A stretch of DNA of 64,000 nt from an uncultured Acetatifactor sp. (GTDB lineage: Bacteria; Bacillota; Clostridia; Lachnospirales; Lachnospiraceae): the NCBI GenBank assembly GCA_934402375.1, contig CAKRUB010000004.1, positions 1-64,000 of the forward strand, read 5' to 3'. The translations under genes and the position numbers were made by a program. Below, piece by piece: positions 1 to 7,729 of the stretch. Each line of letters starts with the position of its first letter. Position 1 is the stretch's first letter. The notes under the pieces are model-generated. The model saw only the letters and a program-made list of their open reading frames with translations. It was not told the origin of the DNA and ran no database searches.

Positions 1-77
1 TATTGAAACCGCCGTGTACCGAACGGTACGCACGGTGGTGTGAGAGGACGGCGGCTAGTCACCGCCTCCTACTCGAT
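1..77 (+). mobile_element. 3' end of a group II intron (domains V and VI)
   Basis: Bases 7-40 fold as a 34-nt domain V. The lower helix is 9-16 with 31-38, there is a two-base bulge at 29-30 on the 3' side, and the upper helix 17-20/25-28 is capped by the tetraloop 21-24. Bases 42-74 fold as domain VI: 42-44/72-74, then a single unpaired A at 71, then 45-48/67-70 and 50-54/62-66. A71 is the expected branch-point adenosine, six bases before a 3' end at ...GAT77. The two-base bulge, the 34-nt length and the bulged A near the 3' end are established hallmarks of group II introns. The 5' part and any reverse-transcriptase gene would lie before the window. The intron reads toward flgB. Confidence 0.9.
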
Positions 78-108
78 GTTACAAAAGTACCAAATAAGAC
101 AAAATCTA

Positions 109-136
109 TTGTTTTTTTGGTGAAATCCACTATAAT
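109..136 (+). promoter_or_regulatory. Sigma-A-type promoter for the flgB operon
   Basis: The -35 element TTGTTT is at 109-114 and the -10 element TATAAT at 131-136, with a 16-base spacer. Transcription would begin near 143, leaving a leader of about 48 bases before flgB. No sigma-28 motif is visible here. The promoter starts only about 30 bases after the inferred intron end, so intron read-through could also reach the operon. Confidence 0.65.
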
Positions 137-190
137 AAAGTAGAGTGGGTGGGCTGTAACCCGTAACCGTTTATCTGGAGGGCGAAAGAC

Positions 191-580
191 ATGATACAGA
201 CAAATGTATTTGACTATGTAAGAATACTGGACAAGGCGGCGGATGCCAGCTGGCTGCGCAATGAAGCGATATCGAACAACATTGCGAACGCTGACACACC
301 AGGATATAAGAGACAGGATGTTGCGTTTGAATCCGTGCTGAAGAAGGCGCTGGGCAATAACCGCTATGTGTCAACGGATGCAAAGGTGGCGAGGGCGAAG
401 ACAAAGAATCTGTCGCCCAGAACCTACACTGATTACGATAACTTTTCTTATCGCCTGGACAAGAATAATGTTGATATTGAAAATGAAAATGTGATGCTTG
501 CTGAGAACCAGCTGAAATATCAGGGACTGCTGTCCAGCATCAACGAGGAATTCCAGAATTTACAGATTGCAATGAAGTAA
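191..580 (+). CDS. flgB: Flagellar basal-body rod protein FlgB
   Basis: FlgB is one of the proximal rod proteins of the flagellar basal body. It is exported by the flagellar type III system and assembles on the MS ring through FliE. The 129-residue length fits the family. The N-terminal rod-family signature (NNIANADTPGYKR, about residues 29-41) is clear, and a second amphipathic helix ends the protein (ENVMLAENQLKYQGLLSS), as expected for a subunit packed by its two ends. The start has the Shine-Dalgarno sequence GGAGGG nine bases upstream. It is the first gene of the operon and flgC follows after 31 bases. Confidence 0.96.
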   Translation: MIQTNVFDYVRILDKAADASWLRNEAISNNIANADTPGYKRQDVAFESVLKKALGNNRYVSTDAKVARAKTKNLSPRTYTDYDNFSYRLDKNNVDIENENVMLAENQLKYQGLLSSINEEFQNLQIAMK

Positions 581-611
581 TATTGAAACGAAAGCAAGAG
601 GGGAGAAGTGT

Positions 612-1061
612 ATGAGTATGTTTTCAGCCTTTAATATCAATGCATCAGGTCTGACCGCGCAGCGGTACCGCATGGATGTTATATCGGAGAATGTGGCAAA
701 TGCAAGCACTACCAGAACGGCGGACGGTACGCCCTACCGCAGAAAGGTCGTTTGCTTCGAGGAAAAGGGTGGGCAGACTGCGTTCAGCCGTGTCCTTGGA
801 GAGGCAGCGTACAGCCATGGCTATTCCGGACAGGGAGTGAAGGTCAGCGGTCTGTATCAGGATTATGAGACAGAGATGAAGAAGGTGTATGAACCGTCTC
901 ATCCAGACGCGGATGATGACGGCTATGTGACTTATCCGAACGTGAATATTATTACGGAAATGACGAATCTGATCGATGCCAGCCGCGCGTATGAGGCAAA
1001 CTCGACAGCATTCAGTGCGAGCAAGTCCATGGCATTGCAGGGACTTGAACTGAACCAGTAA
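612..1061 (+). CDS. flgC: Flagellar basal-body rod protein FlgC
   Basis: FlgC is a proximal rod subunit made together with FlgB. The 149-residue protein has the flagellar rod/hook N-terminal signature (NINASGLTAQRYRMDVIS then NVANAST) and a C-terminal helix (MTNLIDASRAYEANSTAF) typical of rod, hook and hook-junction proteins. A GGGGAG Shine-Dalgarno precedes the ATG at 612; a second ATG at 618 is also possible and would shorten the protein by two residues. It lies between flgB and fliE in the order conserved in Bacillus and Clostridia. Confidence 0.96.
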   Translation: MSMFSAFNINASGLTAQRYRMDVISENVANASTTRTADGTPYRRKVVCFEEKGGQTAFSRVLGEAAYSHGYSGQGVKVSGLYQDYETEMKKVYEPSHPDADDDGYVTYPNVNIITEMTNLIDASRAYEANSTAFSASKSMALQGLELNQ

Positions 1062-1085
1062 TACATAATAAAAGGGGAATACATA

Positions 1086-1418
1086 ATGGATATTTCTAAG
1101 ATCGGAAGCCTTACGGGGGTAAATGGTGTATCTTCTCTGGATACGCTGTCCGGCATCACCGGACTGAATGAGAATAAAAAGACAGACGGAAAGCTTTTTG
1201 ATGCGTTTCTGAATACGGCGATTGACAATATTAAGACGACAAACAGCTATTTGTCAGATGCCGAGGATGAAAAAATAAGATTTGCGCTGGGAGAGACGGA
1301 CAACACACACGACCTTTCCATTGCGATGCAGAAGGCGTCCACCGCGCTACAGTACACGGTGGCGATCAGGGACAGGCTTCTGGACGCATATAAGGAAATT
1401 ATGCAGATCCAGATTTAG
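1086..1418 (+). CDS. fliE: Flagellar hook-basal body protein FliE
   Basis: FliE is the small adaptor between the MS ring (FliF) and the rod (FlgB). The 110-residue protein ends in the conserved FliE helix region (ETDNTHDLSIAMQKASTAL, then AIRDRLLDAYKEIMQIQI). The N-terminal 40 residues are Gly/Ser-rich and variable, as in other FliE proteins. The gene sits 24 bases after flgC and 40 bases before fliF, which supports the call independently of similarity. Confidence 0.94.
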   Translation: MDISKIGSLTGVNGVSSLDTLSGITGLNENKKTDGKLFDAFLNTAIDNIKTTNSYLSDAEDEKIRFALGETDNTHDLSIAMQKASTALQYTVAIRDRLLDAYKEIMQIQI

Positions 1419-1458
1419 TGTGCGGCGAGGGAAATAAAGAATAGTAGGGAGAAATACC

Positions 1459-3060
1459 ATGCCTGAGAAACTGAAAGAGATCCTTGAGAAGATAAAGGAA
1501 TGGTGGAATAAATTCACCACGAAACAGAAGACGATCATCATTGCTATAGTGGCGGCGGTAATCTTTACTTTTGTTATCATTGTTTATGTTATTTCCAGAC
1601 CCCAGTACACAAAGCTGGACACCTATGCGACCTCGGCAGAGGCGGCGGAGGTAGTCGATATTCTGGATAATGCGGGAGTCACGCACAGAGAGTCTGACAA
1701 TGCGCTGACAATCGAAGTTCTGTCGGAACAGCTTTATAAGGCGAATCTGGCGCTCGGGTCGGCGGGCTATACGACATCCCGGCTGAGATATTCCGATATG
1801 GTGGACAGCAGCATGTCTACAACGTCCACCGATAAACAGAGACAGTGGCAGCTCCTTCTGCAGGCGGAGCTGGAGCAGACGCTGGAGGTGCAGGATTCCG
1901 TAAAGCATGCGACGGTCATGCTGGACATACCGCCGCAGAACGGTACGCTTGCGGCACAGCAGGAAGAAGCCTATGCATCTGTCACGTTGGAACTGGATGG
2001 AAATCTTACCGCGTCCCAGGCGGCAGGACTAGCAAGGTGCGTGGCGGCAGCTCTTGGTAATGCCACGACTGCGAATATTACGATTATGGACACAGAGTCG
2101 AATCTGCTCTTTGCGGGCGGAGACGATTATTCTTCCGCGGGAATTGCAAGCTCCATGCAGGAGCTGAAGAACCAGGCGGAAGCCATGCTGGCAAACCAGA
2201 CAAAGAAGGTTCTGTACGGCACAAAGCAGTACTCCATCATCGAGGTTACAAGCCATCTGGATATCGACTTCTCAGAGTATCAGGAGACGGTAAAGGAGTA
2301 TTACGCAAACGACGGCTATACACAGGGGCTTTATGCGCATCAGGATCTGTTTGAGTCGAACAGCACAAACGGCGCCGGTGGTATTCCCGGAACAGACTCC
2401 AACGACGGGGAGAATCTCACGGGATATGTAAATCCTGACTACAGCACCAGCGAAAACACACAGACGGAGAGCTCAACGGACTATCTGCCGAATGAATCCG
2501 CAAAGAATAAGATAACGCCCGCCGGCGGCATCAACTATGCAAATTCCTCCATGGCAATTTCCATGATTACGATGAGGGAGTACCATGAGGAGACCGTGAA
2601 GAGGCAGGGACTGCTCGATGGCATTACATGGGAAGAGTTTAAGGAAGCCCACAGGGATGACATCAAGAAGGATGTTGAACCCGAATTTTACAGCATGGCG
2701 GCTAACGCAACGGGAATCAGCGAAGATAATATCACCATTATTGCGTATGAGACTCCGGTGTTCTATGACAAAGAAGTTGCGGTTACGGGTACGGATATTT
2801 TTAACATTGTCATGATTGTTCTCATTCTGGCGCTGCTTGCCTTTGTGGTCATCAGAAGCATGCGTGCAAAGAAGGAGGCAACAGAGGAGGAAGAGCTTTC
2901 TGTCGAATCCATGCTGCAGTCTACGCCTGAGGATACGCTGGAGGACATCGATCCGGAGTTAAAGTCGGAGACGAGAAAGCTGATCGAGAAGTTTGTGGAC
3001 GAAAATCCCGAAGCGGCGGCAAATCTGCTGCGCAACTGGCTGAATGAGGATTGGGAATAA
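1459..3060 (+). CDS. fliF: Flagellar MS-ring protein FliF
   Basis: FliF forms the membrane-embedded MS ring that supports the rod outside and the FliG rotor ring inside. The 533-residue protein has a TM helix at about 24-46, the YscJ/FliF ring-building domain (about 50-225, including QRQWQLLLQAELEQTL and VKHATVMLDIP), a low-complexity Ser/Thr/Asn loop (about 295-350), a second TM helix near 445-467, and an acidic C-terminal tail ending ENPEAAANLLRNWLNE that matches the FliG-binding segment. The start follows AGGGAG. fliG begins 18 bases downstream. Confidence 0.97.
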   Translation: MPEKLKEILEKIKEWWNKFTTKQKTIIIAIVAAVIFTFVIIVYVISRPQYTKLDTYATSAEAAEVVDILDNAGVTHRESDNALTIEVLSEQLYKANLALGSAGYTTSRLRYSDMVDSSMSTTSTDKQRQWQLLLQAELEQTLEVQDSVKHATVMLDIPPQNGTLAAQQEEAYASVTLELDGNLTASQAAGLARCVAAALGNATTANITIMDTESNLLFAGGDDYSSAGIASSMQELKNQAEAMLANQTKKVLYGTKQYSIIEVTSHLDIDFSEYQETVKEYYANDGYTQGLYAHQDLFESNSTNGAGGIPGTDSNDGENLTGYVNPDYSTSENTQTESSTDYLPNESAKNKITPAGGINYANSSMAISMITMREYHEETVKRQGLLDGITWEEFKEAHRDDIKKDVEPEFYSMAANATGISEDNITIIAYETPVFYDKEVAVTGTDIFNIVMIVLILALLAFVVIRSMRAKKEATEEEELSVESMLQSTPEDTLEDIDPELKSETRKLIEKFVDENPEAAANLLRNWLNEDWE

Positions 3061-3078
3061 CGGAGGAAGGAACAGCTT

Positions 3079-4098
3079 ATGCCGAAAACAGGGAAAGATG
3101 ATGGACTTAAGGGAATACAGAAGGCGGCAATTCTGCTGATCACACTCGGACCCGAGCGGTCAGCGGGAATTTTCAAACATCTCAAGGAAGAAGAGATTGA
3201 GGAACTGACGCTGGAAATTGCAAATACAAGAAGTGTCACGCCACAGGTCAAGGAAGAGGTTATCAATGAGTTTTATGAGGTCTGCCTCGCACAGCAGTAC
3301 ATTGCAGAAGGCGGTATCAACTATGCGAAGGATCTGCTTGAGAAGGCGCTTGGATCTGAAAAGGCGATGGATATTATCGGAAAGCTGACAGCATCGCTTC
3401 AGGTAAAGCCGTTCGAGTTTGTGCGCAAGACGGATGCATCCCAGCTGATCAACTTCATTCAGGACGAGCATCCGCAGACAATCGCCCTGATCCTTTCCTA
3501 CTTATCACCGAGTCAGGCGGCTTTGATTATATCGTCTCTGGCGCCGGACAGACAGGCGGATGTTGCGAGACGTATTGCGGTCATGGATCGTACCAGCCCG
3601 GAGGTCATCAAGGAGGTGGAGAAGGTGTTGGAGTCCAAGCTCGCAAGTCTTGTAAATCAGGATTACACAATCATCGGCGGCGTAGATGCGGTTGTCGAGA
3701 TCTTGAATACAGTCGACAGAGGAACCGAGCGTCACATTATGGAAACACTCGAAATCGAAGAGCCGGAGCTTGCCGACGAAATCAGAAAGAAGATGTTTGT
3801 GTTCGAAGATATTCTGCTGCTCGACGACAGAGCGATCCAGCGTGTGCTGCGTGATGTCGGCAATGATGATCTGGAGATGGCATTGAAGAATGCGAACGAG
3901 CAGGTACAGACGGCAATCTTCAACAACATGTCCAAGCGTCTTGCTGTTATGATAAAGGAAGACATGGAATTCATGGGACCTGTCCGCATGAAGGATGTAG
4001 AGGAAGCACAGCAGAAGATCGTAAACGTTATCAGAAAACTGGAAGATACCGGCGAAATTGTAATCTCCAGAGGCGGAGGTGACGAGATCGTTGTCTAG
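3079..4098 (+). CDS. fliG: Flagellar motor switch protein FliG
   Basis: FliG is the rotor protein that contacts MotA and transmits torque and switching. The 339-residue length is normal. The N-terminal FliF-binding domain starts GIQKAAILLITLG. The middle domain carries the signature EHPQTIALILSYL (about 134-146), and the C-terminal domain carries MFVFEDILLLDDRAIQRVLR, with the charged torque helix. The last codons overlap the reading frame of fliH, whose likely start lies a few bases after the fliG stop. Confidence 0.97.
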   Translation: MPKTGKDDGLKGIQKAAILLITLGPERSAGIFKHLKEEEIEELTLEIANTRSVTPQVKEEVINEFYEVCLAQQYIAEGGINYAKDLLEKALGSEKAMDIIGKLTASLQVKPFEFVRKTDASQLINFIQDEHPQTIALILSYLSPSQAALIISSLAPDRQADVARRIAVMDRTSPEVIKEVEKVLESKLASLVNQDYTIIGGVDAVVEILNTVDRGTERHIMETLEIEEPELADEIRKKMFVFEDILLLDDRAIQRVLRDVGNDDLEMALKNANEQVQTAIFNNMSKRLAVMIKEDMEFMGPVRMKDVEEAQQKIVNVIRKLEDTGEIVISRGGGDEIVV

Positions 4099-4105
4099 GA
4101 GTTTG

Positions 4106-4933
4106 GTGAAGCAGATATATACGGTCATGCAGTCTGATGAAAAGAGGATTATTGACACGAACACGCTGGTGCAGCAACGCCTGAATGCCCTTCATGCAAA
4201 GGACGGAAATGGAGATGGCTTTGTCTCCGGACTGGATGCGGAAAATGTAGACGTGACTCAGGGTGAGGAAGGCACAGCCGGCGCGGGGAGCAATGTCATA
4301 AAGGCAAAGGAAGATGCCGGCAGACTTGTGGAGGAGGCGCAGGCTAACTCGCAGGAAATTCTTGAAAACGCCAGACAGGAAGCGGAGCGTATCCGTGAGG
4401 AAGCGAGAGCCGAAGCGGAACGCGAGAAAACCGATATACTGGAAAATGCGAGAAAACAGGGATATACCGAGGGAAATGATCGGGCGAAGGCGGAGGAAGA
4501 GGCGGTCAGGCAGGAATATCTGAAGAAGGAAAAGCTGTTGGAGGAGCAGTACCAGCAGAAGCTTGAGGAACTGGAACCGCAGATGGTTGATACGATCACA
4601 CAGATTTATGAGCACATTTTCCATGTGGATCTCCAGTCGAACCGGGATATCCTTACCTGCCTTATTTCAAATACGCTGCGGAAGATAGAAGGAGAGAGGG
4701 ACTTTATCATCCATGTTTCCAAGGAGGATTATCCTTATGTCAACATGCAGAAGAAGCAGATGCTTGCGGGAGCGGTAGCTGCAAACAGCAATGTAGAAAT
4801 TATTGAAGATGTGACTCTGGCAAAGAACGAGTGCATGATAGAGACAGACAGCGGTATCTATGACTGTGGGCTGGGAACCCAGCTGGAGGAGCTGCGAAAG
4901 AAGCTGATGCTTCTTGCATGGAAGAAAGAGTAG
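4106..4933 (+). CDS. fliH: Flagellar export-ATPase regulator FliH
   Basis: FliH is the peripheral-stalk protein that holds the export ATPase FliI and delivers it to the export gate. The 275-residue product has a long Glu/Ala/Arg coiled coil (about 70-180, with EAERIREEARAEAERE) and a C-terminal FliH/VATPase-E-like domain ending QLEELRKKLMLLAWKKE. The start is uncertain. The frame is open from GTG 4079, inside fliG. I prefer GTG 4106, four bases after the AGGAG at 4097-4101. TTG 4103 and ATG 4127 are alternatives. The 3' end runs into the frame of fliI. Confidence 0.9.
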   Translation: MKQIYTVMQSDEKRIIDTNTLVQQRLNALHAKDGNGDGFVSGLDAENVDVTQGEEGTAGAGSNVIKAKEDAGRLVEEAQANSQEILENARQEAERIREEARAEAEREKTDILENARKQGYTEGNDRAKAEEEAVRQEYLKKEKLLEEQYQQKLEELEPQMVDTITQIYEHIFHVDLQSNRDILTCLISNTLRKIEGERDFIIHVSKEDYPYVNMQKKQMLAGAVAANSNVEIIEDVTLAKNECMIETDSGIYDCGLGTQLEELRKKLMLLAWKKE

Positions 4934-4947
4934 CGGAGGAAGCATTC

Positions 4948-6261
4948 TTGTACACACCGGTAATTGATTTCGGAAAGTACAATAAAATATCGGAACAGAC
5001 TTTTTACAAGAAACTGGGTAAGGTTGCCAATGTGGTCGGACTGACGATTGAGGCGTCCGGTCCGGATGCAAGACTGGGCGACATATGCAGGATATTACCT
5101 GATGGGGAAAACATGTCGCCGGTTATGGCGGAGGTCGTCGGCTTTAAGGATAAAAAAACGCTGCTGATGCCCTACGATGCGACGGACGGCATTGCACTTG
5201 GATGTATCGTGGAGAATACCGGCTATCCGCTGCGGGTGACTGTGAATGAAAACCTGCTCGGAAAGACGCTGGATGGACTCGGAAGACCAGTCGACGGCAC
5301 AGAGATCGATGGCGCGGCATATCCGGTAGAGGCTCCGCCACCGGATCCGATGAAACGAGACATTATCGATACGGTACTTCCGCTCGGTGTAAAAGCGGTT
5401 GACGGGCTGATCACTGTCGGAAAGGGACAGCGTATCGGCATTTTTGCAGGCTCCGGTGTCGGAAAGTCGACGCTCATGGGTATGTTTGCTAGGAACACAA
5501 AGGCAGACATCAATGTTATTGCGCTGATCGGTGAGCGTGGACGTGAGGTGCGGGAATTTATCGAGAGGGATCTTGGAGAGGAAGGCATGAGACGGTCGGT
5601 CGTGGTTGTTGCGACATCTGACAGACCGGCGCTGGAACGAAACAAGGCGGCAAAGACGGCGACAGCCATTGCAGAATATTTCCGGGATCAGGGCAAGGAT
5701 GTCCTTCTGATGATGGATTCTCTGACCCGTTTTTCCATGGCACAGAGAGAAATCGGACTGGCGAGCGGGGAACCGCCTGTCAGCAGAGGCTATCCGCCGA
5801 GCGTTTACTCTGAGATGCCGAAGCTGCTTGAGAGAGCGGGCAGATCGCAGAAGGGCTCGATCACAGGACTGTATACGGTGCTTGTGGACGGTGATGATTT
5901 TAACGAGCCGATTACGGATACGGCAAGAAGTATTCTCGACGGACATATTATGCTGGACAGAAAACTCGGACATAAAAACCACTATCCGGCGATAGATATT
6001 TTGCAGAGTATTTCCAGATGCATGAGCCAGATCGTGACGAGGGAGCATAAGCAGGCGGCGGGTAAGCTGAAAACAGTGCTGGCAACCTATAACGAGGCGG
6101 AGGATCTGATTAATATAGGCGCGTACAAGAGCGGCAGCAACCCGAATATCGACTACGCGATTTCCAAGATTGATGCGGTCAACGGGTTTTTATGTCAGGA
6201 TGTGGAGGAAAAATTTGACTTTGAGACCAGCGTAGATATGTTGATCCATTTGTTTGACTAA
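4948..6261 (+). CDS. fliI: Flagellum-specific ATP synthase-like export ATPase FliI
   Basis: FliI is the hexameric ATPase that powers and unfolds substrates for flagellar type III export. The P-loop GIFAGSGVGKSTLMG (about 164-178 from the preferred start), the Walker B segment DVLLMMDSLTRF and the ATPase alpha/beta signature PPSVYSEMPKL are intact. The open frame reaches ATG 4918 inside fliH, but nothing resembling a Shine-Dalgarno precedes that ATG. TTG 4948 has GGAGGA at 4935-4940 with a seven-base spacer and gives 437 residues, the usual FliI length, so I place the start there. The alternative adds ten residues. Confidence 0.95.
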   Translation: MYTPVIDFGKYNKISEQTFYKKLGKVANVVGLTIEASGPDARLGDICRILPDGENMSPVMAEVVGFKDKKTLLMPYDATDGIALGCIVENTGYPLRVTVNENLLGKTLDGLGRPVDGTEIDGAAYPVEAPPPDPMKRDIIDTVLPLGVKAVDGLITVGKGQRIGIFAGSGVGKSTLMGMFARNTKADINVIALIGERGREVREFIERDLGEEGMRRSVVVVATSDRPALERNKAAKTATAIAEYFRDQGKDVLLMMDSLTRFSMAQREIGLASGEPPVSRGYPPSVYSEMPKLLERAGRSQKGSITGLYTVLVDGDDFNEPITDTARSILDGHIMLDRKLGHKNHYPAIDILQSISRCMSQIVTREHKQAAGKLKTVLATYNEAEDLINIGAYKSGSNPNIDYAISKIDAVNGFLCQDVEEKFDFETSVDMLIHLFD

Positions 6262-6272
6262 GGACAGGAAGA

Positions 6273-6746
6273 ATGGCAAAATTTCGATATTCCATGCAGA
6301 GTATACTGAATATCAAGATGAAGATGGAGACGCAGGCAAAGCAGGAATTTTCCACAGCCCGTGCGGCGCTGGATGCAGAGGAGGCAAGACTGCAGGAGCT
6401 GACTGACCGCAAGAGAATGTATGAGGAAAAGGCAACGGAGCTTCTCGCGGGCATTCTTGATCTGAGGGCAATCGATGATAATAAGACAGCGATTCTGTGC
6501 ATGGATGGATATATCGCCGAACAGCAGAAGCAGGTCGAGGCGGCGGAGCGTAAGCTTGAGCAGGCAAGGCAGCGGCTGACGGAGGTGATAATGGAACGAA
6601 AGACGCACGAGACATTGAAAGAAAAGGCTTTCCAACAGTTTTTACTGGATCTGAAACGCGAGGAGAGCAAGGAAGTGGATGAGCTTACCAGCTATACCTA
6701 CGGACAGAGAAAGCGGGAGGAAGCCGGCGAGACATCGGTGGACTGA
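6273..6746 (+). CDS. fliJ: Flagellar export chaperone/stalk protein FliJ
   Basis: FliJ is the central-stalk protein of the export ATPase complex, related to the gamma subunit of F-ATPases. The 157-residue protein is almost wholly alpha-helical coiled coil, opening with the family start MAKFRYSMQSILNIKMKME and continuing in heptads rich in Glu, Ala, Lys and Gln. It starts 11 bases after fliI with GGACAGGAAGA upstream. Identification rests on position, length and the N-terminal motif, since FliJ sequences are poorly conserved. Confidence 0.9.
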   Translation: MAKFRYSMQSILNIKMKMETQAKQEFSTARAALDAEEARLQELTDRKRMYEEKATELLAGILDLRAIDDNKTAILCMDGYIAEQQKQVEAAERKLEQARQRLTEVIMERKTHETLKEKAFQQFLLDLKREESKEVDELTSYTYGQRKREEAGETSVD

Positions 6747-6771
6747 GCAGTGTGCAGAAATGAGGAGCAAT

Positions 6772-7644
6772 ATGGCAAGAGGAATGGCGCCGGAAGCTGT
6801 TTCGGCAGATGATGATAAAAAGAGAATACAGAACGAGAAGAAGCAGCTGAAAAAGCAGCAGAAGGAGCAGCGGAAAGAGGCGAAGGCGAGGGCGAAGGAA
6901 ATCGCCAAGCAGGAGGAAGATCTGGGGCTCGATGAGGGAAACGGACTCGTGACCTTCGGCGCAACGGTGCTGATTGTACTGCTCTGGCTGGCGGTGATCT
7001 GCGTGATCGTAAAGCTCGACATCGGCGGCTTTGGCAGCTCGGTTCTGACGCCGATCCTGAAGGATGTGCCGGTGGTGAATAAGATTTTGCCGGGCTCTTC
7101 CCAGACGGAGACGAATAATCCCGGAAGCTACGGAGGGTATTCCAGCCTGCAGGAGGCTGTGGATTATATCAAGCAGCTTGAGGTGGAACTGGAGCAGGTT
7201 CGCACGGCTTCCAACGCGAAGGATGCGGATATGGAACGGCTGCTTGCAGAGAACGAGCGTCTGAGCGAGTTTGAACAGAAGCAGGTGGAATTCCAGCGGA
7301 TCAGGCAGGAGTTCTATGATGAGGTTGTTTATGCCGACAACGGACCGGGAGCTGATGAGTATCGGAAATGGTATGAGGAGATGGATCCGGTGACGGCGGA
7401 GAACATCTATAAGCAGGTGATTCTGCAGCAGCAGGAAAGTAAGGAAATGCAGGACTATGCGCTCGCTTACTCGGGTATGAAGCCGAAGGCGGCTGCGGCA
7501 ATCTTTAATACCATGACAGACAATCTGGATCTCGTTGCAAAGATTCTGAATGCGATGAGCGCCGAGGAGAGAGGGGACATTCTCGCCGCGATGGATGCGG
7601 ATGTTGCTGCAAGGCTGACAAAAATTATGAATCCTGACTCTTAA
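6772..7644 (+). CDS. MotE/YlxF-like membrane protein with MgtE-N-type C-terminal domain
   Basis: The position between fliJ and fliK is that of ylxF in Bacillus. The 290-residue protein has a basic, Lys/Gln-rich cytoplasmic N-terminus (about 15-50), one TM helix (about 60-82), a Ser/Gly linker, a coiled coil (about 120-180) and a C-terminal helical domain (SGMKPKAAAAIFNTMTDN then ILNAMSAEERGDILAAMD) of the MgtE-N/MotE/FliG-middle type. Family knowledge suggests a role in motor or export assembly, but the exact job is not known. ATG 6772 follows AGGAG closely; ATG 6784 is possible. The longer open frame from 6679 would overlap fliJ. Confidence 0.8.
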   Translation: MARGMAPEAVSADDDKKRIQNEKKQLKKQQKEQRKEAKARAKEIAKQEEDLGLDEGNGLVTFGATVLIVLLWLAVICVIVKLDIGGFGSSVLTPILKDVPVVNKILPGSSQTETNNPGSYGGYSSLQEAVDYIKQLEVELEQVRTASNAKDADMERLLAENERLSEFEQKQVEFQRIRQEFYDEVVYADNGPGADEYRKWYEEMDPVTAENIYKQVILQQQESKEMQDYALAYSGMKPKAAAAIFNTMTDNLDLVAKILNAMSAEERGDILAAMDADVAARLTKIMNPDS

Positions 7645-7668
7645 GTTCTGAGATGAAATATCCGATAA
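7642..7668 (+). promoter_or_regulatory. Candidate sigma-28 (SigD/FliA) promoter before fliK
   Basis: TAAG at 7642-7645 is followed by exactly 15 bases and then TCCGATAA at 7661-7668. The known sigma-28 consensus is TAAA, a spacer of about 15, and GCCGATAA, so there are only two mismatches. It overlaps the stop region of the MotE-like gene and would start an mRNA for fliK, flgD and flgE near 7675. The cognate sigma factor is encoded at 31283-32056. Confidence 0.6.
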
Positions 7669-7698
7669 CAAAGTCGAGGTATTAGTGCCTTGACTTTG
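7669..7698 (+). other. Intergenic hairpin upstream of fliK
   Basis: CAAAGTCGAGG at 7669-7679 pairs with CCTTGACTTTG at 7688-7698: 11 pairs with one G-T, and an eight-base loop. No T-run follows, so it is not a standard terminator. It begins immediately after the candidate sigma-28 -10 element. It could be a processing or stability element. Confidence 0.6.
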
Positions 7699-7729
7699 AA
7701 CTTTGATAATTCAAGAAAGGAGGTCAGAA

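Noticed and set aside
1793..1800. CCGATAT-type sigma-28 -10 matches inside coding sequence (also near 4430 and 16486)
   Set aside because: They encode conserved residues and have no TAAA at the proper distance.
5095..6048. Minus-strand open frame of 317 codons
   Set aside because: It lies wholly inside fliI, has no ribosome site, and its product is Arg/His-rich like other reverse-strand shadows.
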